Assembly (NCBI RefSeq): GCF_005938385.1
Contig: NZ_VCRA01000041.1
Coordinates: forward strand, 1 to 56,758
Source: Paenibacillus mesophilus
Lineage (GTDB): Bacteria > Bacillota > Bacilli > Paenibacillales > NBRC-103111
DNA: 56,758 nucleotides
Direction of reading: 5' to 3'
The notes beneath the pieces are model-generated. The model worked only from the letters and a program-made list of their open reading frames with translations, searched no databases and was not told the origin of the DNA. This document shows, in pieces, positions 50,901 to 56,758 of the stretch (position 1 is its first letter; each line of letters begins with the position of its first letter). The position numbers and the translations under genes were made by a program.

Positions 50901-53713
50901 CAACGCCGCTTGCGGATGAAGATGACACCGACCTTACCGCGCCCGTGATCCGCTTGATGGCGAGTCCGACAAGCCCGACGTACGGAGACGTGACGGTGAC
51001 AGCCGATGTATATGAAACGGGCAGCGGAATGGACAGCTTGAAGTGGTCGGATGGCGCCAGGCCGGCGTCTTACTTCGCAGGGGGCGGGACTTCTTTCGTC
51101 GGAAGCTTCGATGTAAGTGCGAATGGCATGTACACCGTGTATGCGCGGGATGTGGCAGGCAATGAAGCTGTGGAGACGATAGAAGTAACGAACATTCGCA
51201 TCCCGGATTCGACGCCGCCGTCAGGATTGACCGCGATTGCTGGGGATGGGCAAGTCGCATTGAGCTGGAGCGGGGCTCCTGATACCGTAACCTACGCGGT
51301 ATACGGAGGAACGGCCTCCGGTGTGTACGGGGCCGCGCCAATCGGTACCGTCAGCGGCTTGACGACCAGCTATACGGCAACCGGTCTGACGAACGGGACG
51401 ACGTACTACTTTGCGGTAATCGCGAGCCGTGCGTCGGGAAACAGCCTCTACTCCAATGAGGCAAGTGCAACGCCGCTTGCGGATGAAGATGACACCGACC
51501 TTACCGCGCCCGTGATCCGCTTGATGGCGAGTCCGACAAGCTCGACGTATGGAGACGTGACGGTGACAGCCGATGTATATGAAACGGGCAGCGGAATGGA
51601 CATCTTGAAGTGGTCGGATGGCGCCAGGCCGGCGTCTTACTTCGCAGGGGGCGGGACTTCCTTCGTCGGAAGCTTCGATGTAAGTGCGAATGGCATGTAC
51701 ACCGTGTATGCGCGGGATGTGGCAGGCAATGAAGCTGTGGAGACGATAGAAGTAACGAACATTCGCATCCCGGATTCGACGCCGCCATCAGGATTGACCG
51801 CGATTGCTGGGGATGGGCAAGTCGCATTGAGCTGGAGCGGAGCGCCGGATACGGTAACCTATGCGGTATATGGAGGAACGGCCTCCGGTGTGTACGGGGC
51901 CGCGCCGATTGGTACCGTCAGCGGTTTGACGACCAGCTACACGGCAACCGGTCTGACGAACGGGACGACGTACTACTTTGCGGTAATCGCGAGCCGTGCG
52001 TCGGGAAACAGCCTCTACTCCAATGAGGCAAGTGCAACGCCGCTTGCGGATGAAGATGACACCGACCTTACCGCGCCCGTGATTCGCTTGATGGCGAGTC
52101 CGACAAGCCCGACGTACGGAGACGTGAAGGTGACAGCCGATGTATATGAAACGGGCAGCGGAATGGACATCTTGAAGTGGTCGGATGGCGTCAGGCCGGC
52201 GTCTTACTTCGCAGGGAGCGGGACTTCCTTCATCGGAAGCTTCGATGTAAGTGCGAATGGCATGTACACCGTGTATGCGCGGGATGTGGCAGGCAATGAA
52301 GCAGTGGAGATGATAGAAGTAACGAACATTCGCATCCCGACGACGCCATCCGGACCGGAGCCGGATGATCAGGGAGAGCCCTTGGGGGGGCCTTCGGGAG
52401 ATCCCGAACCAAAGACGGAGATCGTCTTGGAGAAAGGGATCATTGTCATCAGGGTTGCTCCGAAGGATATCACGGAAGTGAAGCAGGAGGATGGACGTAC
52501 CGTCGATCAGGTGGTATTGCCCAAAGAAGTGGTGGATAAGCTTCCGAAGTTGCTGGATATTGCGGAGCGTCCGTTCGTGCGCATTGTAATCAATGAACGT
52601 GAACGTAAGTCAGGCGTGAATCTGCAGTTGCCTGCCGATCTGTTGGATGAAATGATGTCCTTTCGTTCCGATGTTACGTTCGAAGCTCGCTTGAACGGCT
52701 CCAGCTTTCAATTGGAAGTGAACGTGCTGGATCTAAAGCAATTGGCTGCGAAGCTTGGCGTCGACGTGAAGGATATGAAGGTGAATATCTTCATCAAGAC
52801 CTTGACGGGATCGGAGCGGGATGAACTTGCGGCAGCCGCCCGGCAGCAAAGCATGACATTGCTCAGTGAAGCGATCGACTTTCGATTGCTCGTAACGGGC
52901 GGCGGACAGACGCTGGAAATTAGCGACTTTGGCGGAACGTACATGATGAAGTCTATCGTGTTGGATGCTGGGGTGGCGAAGCGAAATTATACGGCGGTAT
53001 TGTACGATCCGGACGCGCAATCGTTTACGTTCGTTCCAGCGGTCACCTCGAATCACGGCGACAGTGGCTCGGAGTCGGTGATGCGGATGCCGCACAACAG
53101 CATCTATGTCGTTATGGAATCGGATCCGATTTCGTTTGCCGATATGCAAGGGCACTGGGCGAAATCTCCGGTTGAGCAGATGGCTGGGAAGCGGATTGTG
53201 GAGGGCGTGTCGAAGACAGCTTATGCACCGGACCGCGCCATTACCCGCGCGGAGTTCACGGCATTGCTGGTGCGGGCGCTTGGTCTTCGCACGGAAGACA
53301 AGGCTGCTGGAAATGTGTTTAAGGATGTTTCGGTAAGCGCATGGTTTGCATCCGTGGTGGAAGCGGGCGCAAGGAGCGGACTGGTAAACGGAATAGGTGA
53401 GGCGCGGTTTGCGCCTGAAGAACAGATTACGCGGGAGCAGATGGCCGTGATGCTGGCGAATGCACGCGCCTTGGCGACTGAGCAAGCGGTTGGCGCTGGA
53501 GTGACGGCGAACTTGCCGGGTAGATTCAGCGACGCGGCGGAGGTTTCGCCATGGGCCCGGGCTGCGATAGCGGAAGCCGTCGCCACCGGCATCATTCAAG
53601 GAATGACGCTGGACCGGTTGGCGCCGGCGGAATCGGCAACACGCGCACAAGCAGCGGTCATGCTGAAGCGGTTGATGGAGGACATCGGATTTCTGGAAAA
53701 AATGGGCGATTAA
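47960..53713 (+). CDS. Giant S-layer-anchored surface protein (YVTN propeller, X2, FN3/Ig repeats, SLH)
   Basis: A 1917-residue exported protein. The start at 47960 has AAAGGAGAG at 47943-47951 and opens a signal peptide (ILSGSWLSAPQAVSA); the frame runs open from 47828 without a site. Residues about 47-700 contain 16 repeats of ~42 residues with TNKIYVAN and VTVIDGADNSTETV, the YVTN beta-propeller family. Next come an Ig-like domain (~700-800), an X2-type carbohydrate-associated module (~804-893, FDKYVGAA, DYVVTGNTVTI), three near-identical 189-residue FN3-plus-Ig units (894-1460), an uncharacterised region, and three SLH domains (about 1727-1911; FADMQGHWAKSPVEQM first). SLH domains anchor proteins to pyruvylated wall polymer. 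It is probably an adhesive or glycan-binding surface protein; no catalytic domain was seen. Confidence 0.9.
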   Translation: MQRNHPSSMRKTRINTAVLLQIMVALAILSGSWLSAPQAVSADTALGNVTTGNGPYSTVVNPVTNQIYIANEQDSSITVVDGATRETKTIITMSHPTAIAVNAVTNKIYVTHLDHDKVSVIDGAGLVTDMIDVGDGPIDIAVNAVTNKIYVANINSDNVTVIDGADNSTETVAAGDEPYRISVHAGTNKIYVANINGDNVTVIDGAGNSTNLVTVGSLPYAIEVNPITNKIYVANQGGNSVTIIDGADNSTETVVAGVSPTHIAVNPVTNKIYVTNQGGNSVTVINGADNSTETVAAGNGPRLLTVNSVTNKIYVANYLGDNITVIDGADNSTKTIATGDGPYGIVVNPVTNQIYVANHLSDTVTVIDGADHMTDTVAAGDRPFGIAVNAVTNKIYISNFFSNTVTVIDGADNTIETVAAGSSYSVAVNEVTNKIYVANYYDNTVTVIDGADNSTEIVEVGDAPFDIAVNPITNKIYVTNQSGDTVSVIDGATNEVETVNAGAAPFGIAVNPIANKIYVSNYGSNDVTIIDGADNTTETVSVGVSPREIAVNSVTNKIYVVNSGNNTVTVIDGADHTTASVITGNIPGYLAVNAKTNKVYVSAESSDTVTVIDGADNSTVTLTAGSGPRDVSVNSATNEIYVINFASSNVTVIDGNSNTTETVTVGHTPGGIAVNEATNRIYVSNQLSDSVTVIDGSGRTPNPLQVEIVPLPDHVASGTNAAFTFRIANDYHPNPTKVLGLYYQLDDTLGEWKRADASGEDWVATVSSATYGRHVLYAMALEAQGDGATAGIASAYSFNLLPENTISPAAASFDKYVGAAAHADITTTLTLNGYPLASIANGATPLARDTDYVVTGNTVTIKKEFLGAQPIGAVNLTFTLGSGATLTLTVTVMDSTPPSGLTAIAGDGQVALSWSGAPDTVTYAVYGGTAPGVYGAAPIGTVSGLTTSYTATGLTNGTMYYFAVVASRASGYSTYSNEASATPLADEDDTDLTAPVIRLMASPTSPTYGDVTVTADVYETGSGMDSLKWSDGARPASYFAGGGTSFVGSFDVSANGMYTVYARDVAGNEAVETIEVTNIRIPDSTPPSGLTAIAGDGQVALSWSGAPDTVTYAVYGGTASGVYGAAPIGTVSGLTTSYTATGLTNGTTYYFAVIASRASGNSLYSNEASATPLADEDDTDLTAPVIRLMASPTSSTYGDVTVTADVYETGSGMDILKWSDGARPASYFAGGGTSFVGSFDVSANGMYTVYARDVAGNEAVETIEVTNIRIPDSTPPSGLTAIAGDGQVALSWSGAPDTVTYAVYGGTASGVYGAAPIGTVSGLTTSYTATGLTNGTTYYFAVIASRASGNSLYSNEASATPLADEDDTDLTAPVIRLMASPTSPTYGDVKVTADVYETGSGMDILKWSDGVRPASYFAGSGTSFIGSFDVSANGMYTVYARDVAGNEAVEMIEVTNIRIPTTPSGPEPDDQGEPLGGPSGDPEPKTEIVLEKGIIVIRVAPKDITEVKQEDGRTVDQVVLPKEVVDKLPKLLDIAERPFVRIVINERERKSGVNLQLPADLLDEMMSFRSDVTFEARLNGSSFQLEVNVLDLKQLAAKLGVDVKDMKVNIFIKTLTGSERDELAAAARQQSMTLLSEAIDFRLLVTGGGQTLEISDFGGTYMMKSIVLDAGVAKRNYTAVLYDPDAQSFTFVPAVTSNHGDSGSESVMRMPHNSIYVVMESDPISFADMQGHWAKSPVEQMAGKRIVEGVSKTAYAPDRAITRAEFTALLVRALGLRTEDKAAGNVFKDVSVSAWFASVVEAGARSGLVNGIGEARFAPEEQITREQMAVMLANARALATEQAVGAGVTANLPGRFSDAAEVSPWARAAIAEAVATGIIQGMTLDRLAPAESATRAQAAVMLKRLMEDIGFLEKMGD
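50639..52339 (+). repeat. Three tandem 567-bp FN3/Ig-coding units
   Basis: Units begin at 50639, 51206 and 51773, each GACTCGACGCCGCC-like and exactly 567 bp apart. The DNA, not only the protein, is nearly identical: units 2 and 3 differ at few positions. This suggests recent expansion by unequal recombination. Confidence 0.92.
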
Positions 53714-53810
53714 AAATTAGGCTGAGTTTCAGATGGTTGTTGCTTGGGAGCACCCTAATGATCCAAGCCGATCATCCACTGGGTGAGTGTCAGGAAGATG
53801 CATTTAGAAC

Positions 53811-53847
53811 AAAGCGCCTCAGTCCCATACGGGATTCGGGGCGCTTT
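53811..53847 (+). terminator. Hairpin terminator after the surface protein
   Basis: AAAGCGCC pairs with GGCGCTTT and an inner TCCC pairs with GGGA. Only three T residues follow. The gap 53714-54145 holds this hairpin and a second one, and no gene. Confidence 0.65.
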
Positions 53848-53900
53848 CGGCGTTATGCTTACTCCGGAAATCCGCGCTCTCACATTTGCAGAAATGATAT

Positions 53901-53929
53901 CATAGCCCGTTGCTATGGGGCATTTTTTT
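53901..53929 (+). terminator. Second hairpin with T tract
   Basis: CATAGC pairs with GCTATG around CCGTT, or alternatively GCCC with GGGC, before seven T residues. It is a probable back-up terminator for the surface protein gene. Confidence 0.55.
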
Positions 53930-54145
53930 GCCATTGAAGGGCAGTTTACGCTAATACGATCGGGCAGGATAATAACTAGGTGATCTATGTCTGTCGGAAT
54001 AAAAAATTATAAAAAAGATATACGTTGAAATTGGAATGACAGACCGATAATGTCAATGTTAGAAATAGGTGCATTTCCAATACTGGAGGGGATTGGAACG
54101 GAAATCACCTGCAATGGATTTAGATTTAGGGAGGACAAATGAAGC

Positions 54146-55066
54146 ATGGAAGAATTAATCATTCACATAAGAAAAAAAGTCGAGGAATTATTACATACGA
54201 AAGTTGACGATATAGAAAAACTTGAGAATGTTCCCAATAATTCAGTCTATAAAATTTTAGTGAAAAACAGGCCCTATATTTTTAAAATATATAAGCAGAG
54301 AAATTGGCCCGAAGATGGAAAGCTCATTTTTATAAACCGAAAATTGATTGAAAACCATATTGGTTGTGCAAAGATGATCGCGTTCGACAGAAACGATTCA
54401 TTTTTTCAAACCGGTTTTTTGCTCGAGGAATGTTTGCCCGGATTAACCGCAGATCAAATTGTTTTCGATTCGGAATCGGGAAAGGAATTTTATAAGAAAT
54501 TAGCACTCTTGGTTTCGAAAATACATCGGATACATATTGAGAACTACGGCTATATAGGCAGTGGCAATGCAAGCTACAACTCATTTATTGAGTCTATGAG
54601 CGATAAATACGACGAGATAGCGAAAGCCTTGATAAACAAGAAGTTATTTGATAAGAACAGTTTACTGGAAATAAAGAAACCAGTTATCGATAAGCTTCGT
54701 TTAAGCGACAATCTCCCCTCTGTATTGAATCATGGCGATTTATCAACAAAAAACGTAATTGTAGATAATCATGGCGAACTTACTCTAATCGATTGGGATG
54801 ACGCCATGTCATACAATTGGATCGCGGATATATCGAGAATGACTTATTGGATGAAATTTCAGTACAACGATTATGAATATGCAATGTACAGAAATACATT
54901 TATGGAACATTACTCAACCGACAGTTCAAATTTTGATTTCAATGTTTTCGAAAATACGTTACATGTATGGATCGGTCTGGATTATTTGAATTACCTTTCC
55001 AATAAACCTCAATATGAAGAAACACTGGCATACTTCAAAGAAACAGTAGATAAGCTCAATCTATAA
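54146..55066 (+). CDS. Aminoglycoside phosphotransferase-family kinase
   Basis: A 306-residue intact APH-fold kinase. The catalytic loop is LNHGDLSTKNVIVDNHG and the metal-binding loop LTLIDWDDAMSYNWIADI; the N lobe has the ATP-binding lysine in YIFKIYK. GGGAGGA lies ten bases before the ATG; the ATG at 54139 is in another frame. Strong AT-richness contrasts with the preceding surface protein gene. It may phosphorylate an antibiotic or a small metabolite such as an amino sugar or choline-like compound; sequence alone does not tell. Confidence 0.85.
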   Translation: MEELIIHIRKKVEELLHTKVDDIEKLENVPNNSVYKILVKNRPYIFKIYKQRNWPEDGKLIFINRKLIENHIGCAKMIAFDRNDSFFQTGFLLEECLPGLTADQIVFDSESGKEFYKKLALLVSKIHRIHIENYGYIGSGNASYNSFIESMSDKYDEIAKALINKKLFDKNSLLEIKKPVIDKLRLSDNLPSVLNHGDLSTKNVIVDNHGELTLIDWDDAMSYNWIADISRMTYWMKFQYNDYEYAMYRNTFMEHYSTDSSNFDFNVFENTLHVWIGLDYLNYLSNKPQYEETLAYFKETVDKLNL

Positions 55067-55112
55067 TGTAAACACAAATAATCAGTCGAAGAACTTGACG
55101 TGAAGGGGAACT

Positions 55113-55688
55113 ATGACAAATATGGATCCCATACCCATAGTTGCAACTCCCACATGGGCGCAAGAGGCGGACCGCTGTTTGCGAAGGAATTTGTTCAATG
55201 GAACCGTGCTGATAGCCATAAAAGGCGAGATACTGTTCTGCCAAGGGTATGGAAAGGCCAGTGAAAGCGAGACGTGTTCGCCGCAAACTGCGTACCGGCT
55301 TATGTCGATTTCCAAGCAGTTTACCGCAGCAGCCATCTTGCAACTTGAGGAGCGGGGGCTCTTGTGTGTGAACGATACGATCGAAAAGTATAATTCGACT
55401 GTCGGCGATCTATTGCTGTGGGATCGTGCACTGTACAGTGAACGAATACTAAAAAAGGATTCAATCGAAAAGATGTATAAGCCCAATCCGGGCAGCTACG
55501 GATACGGGTGGAGCATTAACCCGCGTAATCCGAGCGTTGTCGCCCATAACGGCAATGGCAGTGGATTCTCGACGTTTATTTATCGAGAGATGGATACGCA
55601 GACTCTACTTGTCGTATTGAGCAACGTCACCCGCGCGGATGCCGGAAAAACCGGATTCGATTTATTGAATGTAATGGCCAAAAGTTAA
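55113..55688 (+). pseudogene. Serine hydrolase gene with internal deletion
   Basis: A 191-residue product with the beginning and end of a class C beta-lactamase-fold protein but not its middle. SxxK is SISK (Ser65, Lys68). The sequence then jumps at about residue 93, from VNDTIEKY straight to NSTVGDLLLWDRALY, skipping the region with YxN, about 150 residues shorter than the sister at 44195. The C-terminal HNGNGSG element remains. Just after the stop, another frame encodes NPIEFVPRTNGSND to a TAA near 55772, the lost tail. The product cannot form a complete active site. Confidence 0.75.
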
Positions 55689-55820
55689 ATCCGATCGAAT
55701 TCGTTCCGCGAACAAATGGCTCAAATGACATCAATGAAGTCGCGCAAGATATCCTTGATGTTCTAAATAAATAAAAGCCGCCGTGGATGCCTGTACGATG
55801 AACAGAAGTCCCTTCCACGC

Positions 55821-55845
55821 TAACGGAGCACGTTAGCTCAATAAG
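55821..55845 (+). repeat. Partial dispersed hairpin repeat, copy K (5' box)
   Basis: AACGGAGCACGTTAGCTCAA matches the 5' box of copies H and I, but no paired stem follows. It is the only recognisable element in the gap 55689-56004 apart from the tail of the broken hydrolase. Confidence 0.4.
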
Positions 55846-56004
55846 TTAAGTCCCTCTTTGGCACGCGTGTTCCATTCAACGCTTTCGTGATAGAAGGACA
55901 ATTTTCTGGAAACTTACGGGTCGAAAGGGTTCGTTAATCCGATAAAATGAAGATGACAGCAGACGTGATCCATCACAATCTTAGCGAAGAATGGGGGATC
56001 AGAT

Positions 56005-56559
56005 ATGTTGGCTCAATTGCGACGTACACAAGAGAAACTGAGTATGTGGCAAGTCATAACCGGGTTGTTCTTCGTGCTGCTAATCATAGAAATTGTTGTG
56101 CTACCATACGGTTCATCCAAGCTGAATGACTATTCGGGCAGCGCGGGTATCTTGGATTTGAGACTCTCGTATACGGTTGATAAGGCTTATTCTATTATTG
56201 GCGCTTATAGCGATGCGGGAAGAGATTTCTATGTCAGGTTCACATTGATCGCGGACTTTATTTATCCGATTGTCTATAGCTCGTTCTTCGGTTTGCTAAC
56301 CACCGCGATCTATCGACGCGTGTTCGCACCGCAGTCTTGGATACAGGGTTTGCCACTGCTCATTTATTTGACCCTCATTCTCGATTACTTGGAGAATGCC
56401 TGCATCGTTACAATGCTGACGAATTATCCCGATCAGATCGCATTTATCGCGAAAGCCGGCAGTCTCTTCACGACACTGAAATGGACCATGGCGGCAGTCA
56501 GCGTGCTGCTGATGCTCTTCGGTCTTATTATGCTGGTGGTTAAGAGTCTGCGCAAATAG
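56005..56559 (+). CDS. Four-helix membrane protein of unknown function
   Basis: A 184-residue inner-membrane protein. Four hydrophobic segments are visible: about 14-33 (VITGLFFVLLIIEIVVL), 78-98 (LIADFIYPIVYSSFFGLLT), 110-130 (GLPLLIYLTLILDYLENAC) and 155-178 (MAAVSVLLMLFGLIMLVV). No domain I recognise, no transport or enzyme motif. TGGGGGAT precedes the ATG at 56005. It stands alone, between two copies of the hairpin repeat. Function cannot be assigned. Confidence 0.75.
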   Translation: MLAQLRRTQEKLSMWQVITGLFFVLLIIEIVVLPYGSSKLNDYSGSAGILDLRLSYTVDKAYSIIGAYSDAGRDFYVRFTLIADFIYPIVYSSFFGLLTTAIYRRVFAPQSWIQGLPLLIYLTLILDYLENACIVTMLTNYPDQIAFIAKAGSLFTTLKWTMAAVSVLLMLFGLIMLVVKSLRK

Positions 56560-56594
56560 AAGCAACTGTAAGAAAAGAACATCCGATCAACCTT

Positions 56595-56650
56595 CAAAGG
56601 CGGCCGGCAAATGGCCGCCTAGCTGCGTTAACGGGCAGCATTCCTGTAAT
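56595..56650 (+). repeat. Dispersed hairpin repeat, copy J
   Basis: A perfect 8-bp stem AGGCGGCC / GGCCGCCT (56598-56605 and 56613-56620), then the 3' box GTTAACGGGCAGC at 56627-56639, identical to that of copy D. Confidence 0.7.
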
Positions 56651-56753
56651 GAAGAAATTCGCGGTTTGAACAAGAAAAAGGCCTCTGGTAACATGAAATT
56701 GTCCTGAGCTGGCCAGCAAAAAAGGACAAATACTCGTGTTCCAGGAGGCTACA

Positions 56754-56758
56754 ATGAA
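56754..56758 (+). CDS. Start of a gene cut by the window end
   Basis: The last bases, CCAGGAGGCTACAATGAA, hold a strong AGGAGG ribosome binding site six bases before an ATG at 56754. Only the first codons are in the window, so the product is unknown. The leader, with no preceding promoter in view, would fit an insertion-sequence transposase, but this cannot be shown. Confidence 0.4.

Noticed and set aside
50639..52339. The 567-bp repeats as an assembly artefact
   Set aside because: The units keep the frame, carry scattered distinct differences and are flanked by unique domains, so a real tandem array is likelier.
22228..56650. The hairpin elements as true integron attC sites
   Set aside because: No integrase gene and no good GTTRRRY / RYYYAAC pair; the cassette-like reading is kept only as a hypothesis.
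1..56758. CRISPR arrays, tRNA and rRNA genes, riboswitches, complete insertion sequences
   Set aside because: No regularly spaced short repeats, cloverleaf sequences, rRNA cores, conserved aptamer cores or transposase genes were recognised. The end of the window may hold the start of an insertion sequence, but too little is visible.

Overview
The window reads as chromosome of a Paenibacillaceae bacterium (Paenibacillus- or Cohnella-like Bacillota). The evidence is strong AGGAGG-type ribosome binding sites with ATG, GTG and TTG starts, many lipoprotein-type solute-binding proteins (SBPs), AraC, LacI and GntR regulators, a giant secreted protein with three C-terminal SLH domains, intrinsic terminators, and a group of decaying accessory genes. 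No rRNA, tRNA, CRISPR array or complete insertion sequence was seen.

Layout. (1) 0.3-16.8 kb is a carbohydrate-scavenging region: AraC regulator, esterase-like hydrolase, two lipoprotein SBPs, a Tat-exported beta-helix protein, a GntR-SBP fusion regulator, an SGNH esterase, a second AraC regulator, a frameshifted SBP, a sialidase-like protein with two LamG domains, and a TIM-barrel isomerase. (2) 16.8-20.6 kb is an ECF42-type sigma factor locus: two YciI/DGPF proteins, the sigma factor, a VOC protein and an alpha/beta hydrolase. Three transcription units start from near-identical promoters (TGTCGA, 17 nt, CGTCG or CGTTG). (3) 20.6-34.6 kb is mostly visibly AT-richer accessory DNA with single-gene units (NUDIX, GNAT, APH, VOC, DinB, serine hydrolase, two DHFR-like reductases), gene remnants (GNAT, M29 aminopeptidase, glycyl-tRNA synthetase) and a GC-richer two-gene ABC exporter. 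(4) 34.6-42.5 kb is a second SBP region: LacI regulator, SBP and M55 aminopeptidase; then SBP plus hydrolase divergent from a second GntR-SBP fusion; then an SBP fragment. (5) 42.5-47.3 kb holds an AlkX/YcaQ-like DNA glycosylase, a serine hydrolase, an SBP-like protein with no export signal, and half an APH gene. (6) 47.9-53.7 kb is a 1917-residue surface protein with 16 YVTN beta-propeller repeats, an X2 module, three nearly identical 567-bp FN3/Ig units and three SLH domains. (7) 54.1-56.7 kb has an APH, an internally deleted serine hydrolase and a four-helix membrane protein.

How it fits together. Lipoprotein SBPs recur (five near full length plus one fragment), each beside polysaccharide- or peptide-acting enzymes and a regulator, but no ABC permease or sugar-import ATPase is present. 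Two of the regulators are themselves SBPs fused to a GntR winged helix, so the same fold appears to be used outside the cell to capture ligand and inside it to control transcription. Inverted and direct half-sites with a TATCTA core lie around the promoters of the SBP genes associated with these fusions. In the accessory regions, a dispersed hairpin repeat with conserved flanks sits between single-gene units.
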